From assembly GCA_036555725.1 (NCBI GenBank), contig DATBKU010000130.1:62001-126000 (forward strand): a stretch of 64,000 bases of DNA, written 5' to 3'. Positions 1 through 8,354 of this stretch are shown here, piece after piece. The stretch's first letter is position 1, and every line of letters starts with the position of its first letter. Made by a program: the position numbers and the translations under genes. A model generated the notes under the pieces. It made no database searches. It saw only the letters and a program-made list of their open reading frames with translations, and was not told where the DNA came from. The stretch is from CALAED01 sp036555725 (lineage in GTDB: Bacteria > Actinomycetota > Actinomycetes > Streptosporangiales > Streptosporangiaceae).

Positions 1-1
1 G

Positions 2-1039
2 CTCGCGGCGGCGTGCAGCAGCGGGGACGGCAACTCGGCGGCCCAGGGCGGAACCCAGCCGTCCGGCACGGCATCCTCCGCACCCAAGACCAGAGTGGCG
101 GCGCCCGCGAAACAGCCGATCACGCTCGCGTTCGGCGGCGACGTGGCGTTCGAGGGCTTTCTCCGCGGCCGGCTGGCCAACCCGCGCACGGCGCTGGGCC
201 CGATCGCGAGCACCCTGCGCGCCGCCGACCTGTCCATGGTCAACCTCGAGACCGCCATCACCACCGGGGGCGTTCCGGCGCCCGGCAAGGAGTTCCACTT
301 CCGCGCCCCGGCGACCGCCTTCACCGCGCTGCGCGCCGCCGGCGTCGACGTGGTGACGATGGCCAACAACCACGGCATGGACTTCATGGAGCCCGGCCTG
401 CGCGACTCGCTCGCGGCGATCAAGCGCACCAAGTTCCCGGTCGTCGGCATCGGCCGCAACGCCGCCGAGGCCTACCGGCCGTATCGGGTGACGGTGAAGG
501 GCAACCGGCTGGCCATCATCGGGGCCACGCAGGTGCTCGACGACAACCTCATCCAGGCGTGGACCGCGACCAACGCCAAGGGCGGGCTGGCCTCGGCGAA
601 GGTCGTCTCGCGCATGGTGCAGACCGTGCGGCAGGCCCGGCAGAGCGCCGATGCGGTCATCGTCTATCTGCACTGGGGCGAGGAGCTGCGCACCTGCCCG
701 CTGCCCCGGCAGCAGACCCTCGCCAAGCAGCTGATCGCCGCGGGCGCGGACGTGGTGGTCGGCGGCCATGCCCACGTGCCGCTCGGCGGCGGCTTCACGC
801 AGGGCAAGTACGTCGACTACGGCCTGGGCAACTTCGTCTTCTACTCCGCGCACGGCGCCACGGCCAACTCGGGCGTGCTGGTGCTGAAGCTGCAGGGCCG
901 GCGGACCCTCAAGGCCCAGTGGCGGCCGGCCCGGGTCGTCGGCGGCCTGCCGCACCTCCTGACCGGCTCGGCCGGCGCCGCCGAATACCGGCGCTGGACC
1001 GGCCTGCGCGGCTGCACGGGTCTCACCGCCCGGCCCTAG
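2..1039 (+). CDS. CapA-family (PGA_cap) lipoprotein, 5' end outside window
   Basis: The reading frame is open from base 2, so the true start lies upstream; 345 residues are visible. The first codons read L-A-A-A-C, a lipobox-like end of a signal peptide with Cys at bases 14-16, followed by a Ser/Gly/Ala-rich linker, so the protein is probably a lipid-anchored exported protein. The body has the CapA calcineurin-like phosphoesterase signatures in order: FGGDVAF, NLETAI, ANNHGMDF, HWGEE, GGHAHV and YGLGNF. Relatives act in poly-gamma-glutamate or capsule processing, but no other capsule gene is adjacent. The GTG at base 93 would give a 314-residue form without the lipobox and is less likely. The family call is firm; the function is inferred. 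Confidence 0.85.
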   Translation, partial: LAAACSSGDGNSAAQGGTQPSGTASSAPKTRVAAPAKQPITLAFGGDVAFEGFLRGRLANPRTALGPIASTLRAADLSMVNLETAITTGGVPAPGKEFHFRAPATAFTALRAAGVDVVTMANNHGMDFMEPGLRDSLAAIKRTKFPVVGIGRNAAEAYRPYRVTVKGNRLAIIGATQVLDDNLIQAWTATNAKGGLASAKVVSRMVQTVRQARQSADAVIVYLHWGEELRTCPLPRQQTLAKQLIAAGADVVVGGHAHVPLGGGFTQGKYVDYGLGNFVFYSAHGATANSGVLVLKLQGRRTLKAQWRPARVVGGLPHLLTGSAGAAEYRRWTGLRGCTGLTARP

Positions 1040-1138
1040 CCCGTCACGCGCAGTCCGCTGACCTGCCTCTGGACGCCGTGATCGAGGCGCGTACGGTCGG
1101 CAGGTAAGAGCACCTGCTGGGAAGAGGGCGTGAGGACC

Positions 1139-2920
1139 ATGCGAGAGCGCCGGATCAGGTCGGACGAGGTCGAGCTGGCCATACGCGAATGGGGCGAGCC
1201 GGATCACCCGACGGTGCTCCTCATGCACGGCTACCCGGACACGAGCGCCGTCTGGACCGACGTGGCCGAGCGGCTCGCCGACCGGTTCCACGTCGTCGCC
1301 TACGACGTACGGGGCGCGGGCGGGTCGACGGGACCGGCGGATCCCGGCGGCTACCGCATGTCCAGCCTGCTCGGCGATCTCGCCGCGGTCATCGAGGCCG
1401 TGGGCTACCAGCGGCCGGTGCATCTCGTCGGCCACGACTGGGGCGCGCTGCAGGGCTGGGCCGCGGTGTCGGACCCCCGTACGAGTGGCCGGATCGAGTC
1501 CTTCACCTCGACCGGTGGGATCAGCCTGGACCATCTGGCCGCCTGCCTGAGCCACATGCGGGAACGCGGGCCGCGGGGCGCGCTGGCGGTGGCCGGGCAG
1601 CTCGTTTCGTCGGCGTACATCGGGTTCTTCCAGACGCCCGTCCTGCCCGAGGCCGTGGTGCACGCGGCGGGCCGCCGCGGCTGGGAGCGCGTGCTGCGCC
1701 GCCAGGGCGTACGGCCGCGCGAGTGGCATCCGGCGCCGACCATGGAGAGCGACGCGCGCGCCGGGCTCAACTTGTACCGGGCCAACATGTTGAACCGCCG
1801 CGAGGAGCGCGGCGGCCCGCCGCCACGCGTCGCCACCCCGGTCCAGCTCGTCGTCTCGGCCCACGACCGGTACCTGTCGCCGGAGCTGGCCAAGGCGCAC
1901 GCCGAGTGGGTCGAGCGGGCCTGGGTGCGGCGGGCCCCGGCCGGGCACTGGATCCAGCTCACCCACCCCGATCTGCTAAGCCGCTGGATCACCGAGTTCA
2001 TCGACGCGGTCGACGGAGCCGTCAAGGAGGCGCGGCCACTACAGCCGTACGAGGGCGGCGCGTTCGACGGGCGGCTGGTGGTGGTGACCGGCGCCGGCAG
2101 CGGGATCGGACGGGCCACGGCGTATGGCTTCGCCGCCAACGGCGCCCGCGTCATCGCCGCCGACATCGACGAGGACGCCGCGAAGCACACCATGGAAGGC
2201 ATCGTGGAGCGCGGCGGCACGGCCCACGTCTTCGGCGTCGACGTGGCGGACCCGGAGGCGATGGCGCAGTTCGCCGACTGGGTGCGCGACACGCACGGCG
2301 TCCCCGACGTGGTCGTCAACAACGCCGGGATCGGCATCGGCGGCTCGCTGCTGGACACCAGCGAGGAGGACTGGGCCAGTATTCGCGCGATCAACTTCGA
2401 CGGCGTCTACCGCGGCTGCCGGCTGTTCGGCCGGCAGATGGTCGAGCGCGGGCAGGGCGGTCACATCGTCAACCTCGCCTCGATGGCGGCGTACGCCCCG
2501 TCCGTCTCGCTCCCGGCGTACTCCGCGATCAAGGCCGGGGTGCTGCAGCTCAGCGAGTGCCTGCGGCTCGACCTCGCCGAGCACGGCATCGGGGTGAGCG
2601 CGATCTGCCCGGGCATCATCAACACGCCGATCACCTCGCACTCCCGGTTCGTCGGCATAGACCCCGAGGAGGCCGAGCGGCTGCGCGAACGCTCGAAGGC
2701 GGCGTTCGCCCGGCGGGGTTACCCGGCGGAGAAGGTGGCGCTGGCGATCATGCGCGCGGTGCTGGACAACCGGCCCGTCGTCCCGGTGGCACCGGAGGCG
2801 CAGGTGGGCTACCTGCTCTCGCGCTTCTCGCCGACCGCGAACCGTGCGCTGGCCCGGCTGACCAACCGCGCGGCGCTCCGGACGAATACGCGTCGCAGCC
2901 GGGGGATGATAAGAGAGTGA
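1139..2920 (+). CDS. ephD: EphD-like fusion: alpha/beta hydrolase (epoxide hydrolase type) plus short-chain dehydrogenase
   Basis: A 593-residue two-domain protein. Residues ~20-290 form an alpha/beta hydrolase with HGYP (oxyanion hole) and GHDWG, the epoxide-hydrolase-type nucleophile elbow with Asp near 100. Residues ~312-580 form an SDR with TGAGSGIG cofactor loop (~317), NNAG, a Ser in NLAS and the YSAIK catalytic pair at 461-465. Length and domain order match mycobacterial EphD. The ATG at 1139 was chosen because AGAGGG at 1123-1128 is ten bases upstream; the in-frame GTG at 1130 sits too close to it. The next gene, a TetR regulator, starts inside this stop codon (GTGA), so the two form an operon. 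Substrate unknown, probably lipid-derived. Confidence 0.85.
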   Translation: MRERRIRSDEVELAIREWGEPDHPTVLLMHGYPDTSAVWTDVAERLADRFHVVAYDVRGAGGSTGPADPGGYRMSSLLGDLAAVIEAVGYQRPVHLVGHDWGALQGWAAVSDPRTSGRIESFTSTGGISLDHLAACLSHMRERGPRGALAVAGQLVSSAYIGFFQTPVLPEAVVHAAGRRGWERVLRRQGVRPREWHPAPTMESDARAGLNLYRANMLNRREERGGPPPRVATPVQLVVSAHDRYLSPELAKAHAEWVERAWVRRAPAGHWIQLTHPDLLSRWITEFIDAVDGAVKEARPLQPYEGGAFDGRLVVVTGAGSGIGRATAYGFAANGARVIAADIDEDAAKHTMEGIVERGGTAHVFGVDVADPEAMAQFADWVRDTHGVPDVVVNNAGIGIGGSLLDTSEEDWASIRAINFDGVYRGCRLFGRQMVERGQGGHIVNLASMAAYAPSVSLPAYSAIKAGVLQLSECLRLDLAEHGIGVSAICPGIINTPITSHSRFVGIDPEEAERLRERSKAAFARRGYPAEKVALAIMRAVLDNRPVVPVAPEAQVGYLLSRFSPTANRALARLTNRAALRTNTRRSRGMIRE

Positions 2921-3537
2921 CCGAGATCCGGACCCCCCTGCGGCGCCGCCCGGCGCAGCGGCGCAGCGCAGAGCGCGTACAGCGCATGCTCGACGCCTGC
3001 GCCGAGATCCTCGACGAGCACGGCTACGACGGCCTGTCGACCACCCGCATCGCCCAACGGGCCGAGGTGGCGATCGGCTCGGTCTACCAGTTCTTCCCGG
3101 ACAAGCGGGCGGTGGCCCAGGCGCTGGCGCTGCGCAACCTCGACCTGTTCATCGAGCGGGTCACGCGGCGCGTCAGCGACGAGGACTTTCCGCACTGGTC
3201 GGACACCGTCGGCGCGGTCATCGAGATCTTCGTGGACATGCATCGCACCGTGCCGGGCTTCCGGGTGCTGCGCTTCGGCGACGTCGCCGACGTCCACCTC
3301 CTCGACGTGTCCGCCGACAACAACTCGGTGGTCGCCGACCGGCTGCGCGGCATGGTGGTCAAGTTCTTCGGCGTGTCCGACTCCCCGGACCTGGCCCGCG
3401 TCCTCACGATCGCGGTCGAGGCCGCGGACGCGGTGCTCAAGCTGGCGTTCCGGCGCGACCCGGCGGGCGATCCGGAGATCCTCGCGGAGGCAGAGCGGTT
3501 GATCCACGCCTATCTCACCGGCCGCATCGACTCCTAG
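2917..3537 (+). CDS. TetR/AcrR family transcriptional regulator
   Basis: A 206-residue regulator. The basic, Arg-rich N-terminus leads into a TetR helix-turn-helix at ~20-65 (ILDEHGYDG, TTRIAQRAEVAIGSVYQFFPDK), and the divergent ligand-binding half follows. Start GTG at 2917 overlaps the TGA of the ephD-like gene by four bases and has GGGGGA at 2901-2906. Translational coupling suggests it controls the ephD-like operon, perhaps sensing a lipid or epoxide; this is inference from position. A palindromic hairpin directly follows the stop. Confidence 0.9.
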   Translation: MTEIRTPLRRRPAQRRSAERVQRMLDACAEILDEHGYDGLSTTRIAQRAEVAIGSVYQFFPDKRAVAQALALRNLDLFIERVTRRVSDEDFPHWSDTVGAVIEIFVDMHRTVPGFRVLRFGDVADVHLLDVSADNNSVVADRLRGMVVKFFGVSDSPDLARVLTIAVEAADAVLKLAFRRDPAGDPEILAEAERLIHAYLTGRIDS

Positions 3538-3560
3538 GGCATGACCCACGGGGCATGCCC
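3537..3560 (+). terminator. Hairpin after tetR, candidate terminator
   Basis: GGGCATG (3537-3543) pairs with CATGCCC (3554-3560), and the inner CCC/GGG can extend the stem. It starts on the last base of the tetR stop codon. There is no T-run, so this would be an actinobacterial hairpin-only terminator. Confidence 0.4.
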
Positions 3561-3651
3561 GAGCGGTTAGTCCACCCCGGGAACTGGGCACAACGGTGTC
3601 TTCGTCATAGAGGAAACTCCGAATCCCTAAACCCCAGGGTGGTGAGAGCCG

Positions 3652-4251
3652 GTGGACTTCGAGAAGCTCCAGGCTCAGCAGCGTTTGCTCGTCCGTCAGC
3701 GCATCACGTTCATGGTGAACCAGTACGAGGTGCACACCGCGTCGCCGGGCGGCGGCGAGGGCGAGATCGTCGCCTTCGCGCAGCAAAAGCGCATGGCGTT
3801 CAAGGAGCAGGTGACGATCTACTCCGATCCCGGCAAGCAGTATGCCCTTGCCGCGTTCAAGGCCAGGAAAAGGCTCGACCTCGCCTCGACGTACGACGTC
3901 ACCGACCACAACGGGCAGCCCATCGGCACCTTCCGCAAGGACTTCGGGCGCTCGCTGCTCAGCTCCACCTGGCACCTGGAGCAGCCGAACCTCGGCGTCA
4001 CGACCGGCGCCGAGCGGAACCAGTTCGTCGCGGTCCTGCGCCGCGTGTGGAACTTCATCCCGTACGCGGAGAATCTGCCCTTTGCCTGGCCGTACCACTT
4101 CGACTTCACGGCCGGCGACCAGGTCGTCTTCTCGGTGGAGAAGAAGTTCGGGCTCCGCGATCGCTACGTGGTCGACATCAACGACCCGCGGCTCGACCGC
4201 CGGCTGGTCATCGCGATGGCCGTCGGTCTCGACGCCCTGCAGAGTCGCTGA
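3652..4251 (+). CDS. LURP-one-related (scramblase-like, DUF567) protein
   Basis: A 199-residue soluble protein with no signal peptide. It reads as the 12-stranded LURP-one/Tubby-like beta-barrel family: repeated short beta segments such as FMVNQYEV, QVTIYSD, LASTYDVTD and GTFRKDFGRS, ending in a hydrophobic helix (LVIAMAVGLDAL) typical of the family. The GTG start has GGTGAGAG at 3641-3648. Bacterial members have no settled role; membrane-lipid or stress links are only suggested by homology to scramblases. It stands alone between tetR and the ferritin-like gene. Confidence 0.7.
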   Translation: MDFEKLQAQQRLLVRQRITFMVNQYEVHTASPGGGEGEIVAFAQQKRMAFKEQVTIYSDPGKQYALAAFKARKRLDLASTYDVTDHNGQPIGTFRKDFGRSLLSSTWHLEQPNLGVTTGAERNQFVAVLRRVWNFIPYAENLPFAWPYHFDFTAGDQVVFSVEKKFGLRDRYVVDINDPRLDRRLVIAMAVGLDALQSR

Positions 4252-4302
4252 CCGGGCGGCGCTCCGGACGCCGACCTCGCCCGAGCCCCTGTACCGGCGC
4301 AA

Positions 4303-4329
4303 CTTTACGTGCTACGAAGAAATGTAAAG
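4303..4329. promoter_or_regulatory. CTTTAC/GTAAAG inverted repeat upstream of the ferritin-like gene
   Basis: CTTTAC at 4303-4308 is mirrored by GTAAAG at 4324-4329 with a 15-base spacer, 37 bases before the GTG start. It is AT-rich against a GC-rich background. It could be an operator for a redox or metal regulator controlling the diiron gene. Only the repeat is seen; the role is inferred. Confidence 0.35.
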
Positions 4330-4365
4330 AACTCGCGTCGCTGGACGGGCGAGGAGGCGTACTCC

Positions 4366-5451
4366 GTGACGACCGATCGATATGTGAGCCCAGTCGAGGC
4401 CGGCTCCACCTGGGACGTTCCCGTGGCCGGAGCCGCTCGCTTCAACTGGGAGTACGACGAGGGCCGCGACCGGCTGCTGTCGCTGTACCAGAAGGGCAAG
4501 GACAAGCAGTGGGACTCGCAGAAACGCATCGACTGGGACCAGCAGGTCGATCCGGTCAACGTCGCGGGGTTCCCCGACGAGTTCAACCCGCTCTTCGGTT
4601 CGGCCATCTGGGAAAAGATGACGCAGAAGGAGCGGGACGAGTACGGCCGGCACCAGGGCTCGTGGCTGTTCAGCCAGTTCCTGCACGGTGAGCAGGGCGC
4701 GCTGACGGTGTCCGCGCGGATCGTGGAGTCGGTCCCCGACCTCGATTCCAAGTTCTACGCGGCCACACAGGTGATGGACGAGGCGCGGCACGTCGAGCTG
4801 TACTCCCGCTTCGTCGACGAGAAGCTCGGCATGTATTACCCGATCAACCAGGACCTCGCCAAGCTGCTCGCCCAGTCGCTCGAAGACAGCCGGTGGGACC
4901 TGCCGTACCTCGGCATGCAGGTGATGATCGAGGGCCTGGCGCTGGCGGCCTTCGGCCTCTATCGCGACATGGCCACCACTCCGCTGGTCAAGCAATTGCT
5001 GGCGTACGTCATGCAGGACGAGGCGCGGCACGTGGCGTTCGGGCGGCTGGCGCTGAAGGACTACTACGCCGAGCTGACCGACAAGGAACGCGCCGACCGC
5101 GAGGAATTCGTGGTCGAGGGCTGCTATCTCATGCGCGATCGATTCCGGGGAACGGAAATCTTCGAGCAGCTCGGCATGCCCCTCGACGAGTGCCTGGAGT
5201 ACGTCGACAACTCGCAGATCTATCAGATGTATCAGACCCTGCTGTTCAGCCGTATCGTCCCGTGCGTAAAGGACATCGGGCTGTGGGGTGACAAAGTGCA
5301 GAAGGCGTACGCCGACATGGGCGTACTCGATGCCGCGAAGGGCGACTTGACGGCGCTGATGCGGCAGGACGAGGAGATCGCCGAGGAGTACGACAAGGAG
5401 CTTGCCGCCCGTCAGGCCGAGGTCGAGAACGCGATCTCACAAGGCGCGTAA
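4366..5451 (+). CDS. Ferritin-like diiron-carboxylate protein (oxygenase type)
   Basis: A 361-residue protein with a complete diiron ligand set: E109 (HGEQGA), E139/H142 (EARHVE), E189 (MIEGLAL) and E219/H222 (EARHVAF). The pattern E-x29-ExxH-x46-E-x29-ExxH is that of ribonucleotide-reductase-R2-like ferritins, here probably an oxygenase, since no R1 partner is nearby. Start GTG 4366 was preferred over GTG 4309 because GAGGAGG lies at 4351-4357, eight bases upstream. The gene is alone between an inverted repeat and a strong terminator, so it is probably monocistronic. Substrate unknown; AurF-type N-oxygenase or a hydroxylase are possible. Confidence 0.75.
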   Translation: MTTDRYVSPVEAGSTWDVPVAGAARFNWEYDEGRDRLLSLYQKGKDKQWDSQKRIDWDQQVDPVNVAGFPDEFNPLFGSAIWEKMTQKERDEYGRHQGSWLFSQFLHGEQGALTVSARIVESVPDLDSKFYAATQVMDEARHVELYSRFVDEKLGMYYPINQDLAKLLAQSLEDSRWDLPYLGMQVMIEGLALAAFGLYRDMATTPLVKQLLAYVMQDEARHVAFGRLALKDYYAELTDKERADREEFVVEGCYLMRDRFRGTEIFEQLGMPLDECLEYVDNSQIYQMYQTLLFSRIVPCVKDIGLWGDKVQKAYADMGVLDAAKGDLTALMRQDEEIAEEYDKELAARQAEVENAISQGA

Positions 5452-5538
5452 GAGCCGAATTTCCGTACCGCGAAAACCCGGTCTGTCCAGGCTGAGCAGC
5501 AAGATTTCAATGCAAACGCTGTCCTGAACCGGCCATCA

Positions 5539-5580
5539 GGGAGCATGCGGCTAATCTGAATGGCGGCATGCTCCCTTTTT
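5539..5580 (+). terminator. Strong intrinsic terminator after the diiron gene
   Basis: A perfect 10-bp stem, GGGAGCATGC (5539-5548) with GCATGCTCCC (5566-5575), is followed at once by TTTTT (5576-5580). This is a textbook rho-independent terminator, unusual among the T-poor hairpins elsewhere in the window. It ends the transcript of the ferritin-like gene. Confidence 0.85.
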
Positions 5581-5629
5581 CTATGGCATTTCCCCAGCAC
5601 AGCGCGGTGATCGCGCTACCCAACTCCAT

Positions 5630-5673
5630 GATCAATAAATTTCGCTCTGCGCAAAATTGATCTACACATGTGT
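5630..5673. promoter_or_regulatory. AT-rich palindromes upstream of the rlpA-like gene
   Basis: GATCAAT (5630-5636) is mirrored by ATTGATC (5656-5662), directly followed by a perfect 10-bp palindrome ACACATGTGT (5664-5673). The block is AT-rich in a GC-rich genome and lies between the terminator and the RlpA-like gene. It looks like regulator binding sites or a promoter region. No binding protein can be named. Confidence 0.4.
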
Positions 5674-5791
5674 TTACAAAGCGTGCGCATGCCGCTTCAT
5701 AACGCCAAATTCGCGGTGAGATACGCCACAAATCTGCGGGACAGCGGGCCAAGTGGTGGTCAAGTCAACGTAATGTCTTGGGCTTGTGCGT

Positions 5792-5878
5792 GGCGTCCGA
5801 CGGGGTTGATGGGAATGCCGGTGCCGCGCCTCCCGGACGCCTGATTGCTGAGGTGTCCGCTGTCCTGTCCCCAATCAG
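5792..5878 (+). promoter_or_regulatory. Structured 5' leader of the rlpA-like gene
   Basis: Two consecutive hairpins can form just before the start codon: GGCGTCCG (5792-5799) with CGGACGCC (5834-5841), then CTGATTG (5841-5847) with CAATCAG (5872-5878). The second closes exactly at the ribosome binding site AGAGG (5877-5881), so it could gate translation. In actinobacteria, genes for RlpA, Rpf and NlpC/P60 enzymes often sit behind c-di-AMP (ydaO-type) riboswitches, but the conserved ydaO core words are not visible here. Treat it as an unassigned structured leader. Confidence 0.4.
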
Positions 5879-5888
5879 AGGATGGTTT

Positions 5889-6506
5889 GTGGGTAGCTCT
5901 GGCAAGCACCACTCGACGTCCGTTTTCCGTTTCCGTAAGACACTCATCGCCGTCGGCGCGGTCCTTACCGTCGTCGCGGCCGCCGGGGTGGCATTCGCCG
6001 CGACCGGCAATTCCTCGGATCACGCCGGCGCATCTGCCGGGCAAAATCGGGCCGATCTCGCGTACCAGGATCGGGCCGCCAGATCGGCGCCCCGGAGCCC
6101 GCTGGCGAGCCCGAGCGCGTCGCCCACCAAGACGGCGACCGCGAAGCCCAAGCCGAAGCCAAAGCCGAAGCGCACGCACAAGCGCGCGCCCGCGAAGGCG
6201 ACCGGTCACCGGGTCGTCAGCACCGGCTCCTGCCAGGCGTCGTACTACAGCGAAGGTCAGACGACCGCCAGCGGGGAGAGCTTCGATCCGAGCGAGCTGA
6301 CGGCGGCACACAAGACGCTGCCGTTCGGCACCAAGGTCAAGGTGACCAACAGGAACAACGGCGAGTCCGCCGTCGTCCGGATCAACGACCGCGGACCGTA
6401 CGTCAGCGGCCGCTGCCTCGACCTGTCGACCGCGGCGATGAGAGCCGTCGGTGGGATGGGCTCGGGCGTGATCCCGGTCCGGTATCAGGTTCTCGCCGAG
6501 TCCTGA
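5889..6506 (+). CDS. rlpA: RlpA-like secreted double-psi beta-barrel protein
   Basis: A 205-residue exported protein. Residues ~1-40 are a signal peptide (basic start, hydrophobic TLIAVGAVLTVVAAAGVAFA, cleavage after AFA). A Ser/Ala/Pro linker with a KPKPKPKPK run follows, probably binding or spanning the wall. Residues ~112-205 are the DPBB domain with YYSEGQTTASGE, LPFGTKVKVTN, NDRGPY and LDLS, the RlpA signatures. RlpA relatives are septal or wall lytic transglycosylases. Start GTG 5889 was chosen for AGAGG at 5877-5881; an upstream in-frame start at 5778 would translate the structured leader. The 3' end overlaps the convergent esterase gene by 22 bp. Confidence 0.8.
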   Translation: MGSSGKHHSTSVFRFRKTLIAVGAVLTVVAAAGVAFAATGNSSDHAGASAGQNRADLAYQDRAARSAPRSPLASPSASPTKTATAKPKPKPKPKRTHKRAPAKATGHRVVSTGSCQASYYSEGQTTASGESFDPSELTAAHKTLPFGTKVKVTNRNNGESAVVRINDRGPYVSGRCLDLSTAAMRAVGGMGSGVIPVRYQVLAES

Positions 6507-7273
6507 GCGAGCGCCCCGCGCGCGGGCGCCGGGTCCGACAGCCCACGCGGCCGGACACCAAGATGATCACGGAACCAGTCGGTGATCGCGGCATCCACGC
6601 TGATCGCCTCGGCGATCTGCGGGCGTGCCTCGGTGCCCGGCTCGGCGGCGAGCGCGTGGCCCATGCGGAACGTGGCCAGCTCCACGTCCGCGACCCCCGC
6701 CGTCCGCAGCTGGTCGCGCATGGCGGCCAGCTCGGACGGGGGGACGGTGTCGTCGGCGCCGCCGGCGACGAACAGCAGGGCCGGGGCCCGGGCGGCGATG
6801 TCGGCGGCCGGCAGCTCGCCGTACCGCAGCGGCGCGATGAGCGCGACCGCGGCCACCGGGAGCTCGCCGCGGGCCAGCGTGCGCACCGCGACCGTGCCGC
6901 CGAGCGAGAACCCGGCCAGCCCGAGCGGCGACGTCTCGAGACCGAGCTCCCGGCGCAACTCCATGACGACGGCAGGTGCCTGCGCGGCCGCCTGCTCGAC
7001 GGCCGACGCGTCATCGGGCGCTTCGGGGAGCCCCGGGTAGACCCGCCAGGCGGGCACGCCGGTCAGCGGCAGGGCGGCGGCGAAGGCCGAGTAGGTGCGC
7101 GGCGGCCGGTGGGTGCCGTGCCAGGCCACGATCAGCGGGGGTGAGCCATCGGGCTCGGCGTCGGCCGCGGTGGGCGGTAGCGCGACATACGGCACTCCGG
7201 CGGCCGTTCCCAGCCGAGGTCTGGCCAGCGTGTCGCCACTCATCGTGGTCCCCGGTGTCTCCGTTTGGGTCAT
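6485..7273 (-). CDS. Alpha/beta hydrolase (dienelactone-hydrolase/esterase type)
   Basis: A 262-residue cytoplasmic hydrolase. The catalytic triad is readable: nucleophile Ser in GFSLGG (~130), Asp in GGADDTV (~190) and His in MGHAL (~215). HGTHRPP near residue 50 supplies the oxyanion hole. Its last codons overlap the convergent RlpA-like gene. It stands alone and the substrate cannot be predicted. Confidence 0.8.
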   Translation of the reverse strand: MTQTETPGTTMSGDTLARPRLGTAAGVPYVALPPTAADAEPDGSPPLIVAWHGTHRPPRTYSAFAAALPLTGVPAWRVYPGLPEAPDDASAVEQAAAQAPAVVMELRRELGLETSPLGLAGFSLGGTVAVRTLARGELPVAAVALIAPLRYGELPAADIAARAPALLFVAGGADDTVPPSELAAMRDQLRTAGVADVELATFRMGHALAAEPGTEARPQIAEAISVDAAITDWFRDHLGVRPRGLSDPAPARGALAQDSART

Positions 7274-7439
7274 ATGTCGTGGGATCGAGTCCCCGAAACG
7301 TCATGTTCGCACTGGCTGCCAAGATTTACCGCCGAATCGGACGAGCCCGCCACTTGTGGTAAGTAGGCAGTCACCTAGGGTCAGACTGAGTGCGCTATGT
7401 GTAGCCGATTGACAACAGGTGTCCCTCGGGCGTGCGCGA

Positions 7440-8306
7440 TCAGGACGGCGGATTGGCTGCGTAGTAGACCGCGGCCATGTCCTTGTCGCCGTGTCCGAGC
7501 TCGACGGCGCGCATCATCTGGTCCCGTACGGCCTCGGCCAGCAGCGTGGACAGACCGGCGTCGTGCGCGGCCTCGACCACCAGCTCGGTGTCCTTGAGGG
7601 CGGTCTCGGTGTGGAAGCTCGGCGGGAACTCGCGAGACAGGACGGCGGCGCCCTTGACGTGGGCATACTGCACGTCGAGCGGCCCGCCGGCGATCGAGTC
7701 GAGGAACAGCTTGGGGTCGAGGCCCAGGCCCTCGGCCAGCGCCATGGCCTCCCCGATCGCGGCGGTCAGCGCGAGCACCCAGCTGTTGACGACGAGCTTC
7801 AGCCGAGACGCCTCGGTGCCCTCGCCTACCCAGGTCGTCCGGGCGCCGATGGCGTTGAAGACCGGCTGCACCTGGTCTCGGTGCGTTGCCGGCCCGGAGA
7901 CCATCACCAGCAGCTTGCCCTCCTCGGCCGGCTGTTTCGTGCCGAGCACCGGGGCGTCGAAGAACGGGACGTCGCGCTGCGCCGCCAGCCGGGCGAGCCG
8001 GTCGGCGGCCGCGACGCCGACGGTGCTGGCCTGCACCCACACCGCGTCTTCCTCGAGTGCCGCGATCACGCCCGCCATCACCTGCTCGACCGTTTCGCCG
8101 TCGCGCAGCATGGTCAGCACCACGGTCGCGTCGGCGGCGGCCTCCGCGGGCTCGTCGCATACCTGCGCGCCATCGGCGGCCAGCGGCTCGGCCTTGGAGC
8201 GGGTCCGGTTCCACGCTCGTACGCCGATGCCCTCGCGCAGCAGGCTGCGCGCCATGGCGGCGCCCATGATGCCGGTACCCAGCACGGCGACGGTGAGATC
8301 ACTCAT
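7440..8306 (-). CDS. NAD(P)-dependent beta-hydroxyacid dehydrogenase (3-hydroxyisobutyrate dehydrogenase family)
   Basis: A 288-residue enzyme with the family layout: Rossmann fingerprint GTGIMGAAMA at ~10-19 with an Arg-rich loop (WNRTRSK) suggesting NADPH, substrate-binding DAPVLGTK near 120, and catalytic Lys in LKLVVNSW near 168. It could reduce semialdehydes or glyoxylate. RBS GGAAGGG precedes the ATG. It lies 48 bp downstream of the iclR gene on the same strand, so the regulator probably controls it as a two-gene operon. Confidence 0.85.
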   Translation of the reverse strand: MSDLTVAVLGTGIMGAAMARSLLREGIGVRAWNRTRSKAEPLAADGAQVCDEPAEAAADATVVLTMLRDGETVEQVMAGVIAALEEDAVWVQASTVGVAAADRLARLAAQRDVPFFDAPVLGTKQPAEEGKLLVMVSGPATHRDQVQPVFNAIGARTTWVGEGTEASRLKLVVNSWVLALTAAIGEAMALAEGLGLDPKLFLDSIAGGPLDVQYAHVKGAAVLSREFPPSFHTETALKDTELVVEAAHDAGLSTLLAEAVRDQMMRAVELGHGDKDMAAVYYAANPPS

Positions 8307-8354
8307 GGCGCCCTTCCTACCCAGTTACGCACCATTTTCTTCACCCACCGAGTG

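Noticed and set aside
1189..3537. 782-codon frame covering the ephD region and tetR
   Set aside because: Only the last 207 codons are a real protein (TetR from GTG 2917); the rest is out of frame with the EphD-like gene.
3555..4691. Long plus-strand frame (378 codons) across the LURP-one gene and the start of the ferritin-like gene
   Set aside because: Arg/Pro-rich shadow frame; the other frame gives a recognisable LURP-one protein and a diiron protein with good ribosome sites.
5792..5888. c-di-AMP (ydaO) riboswitch before the RlpA-like gene
   Set aside because: The conserved core words of the family could not be found; only two generic hairpins are seen.
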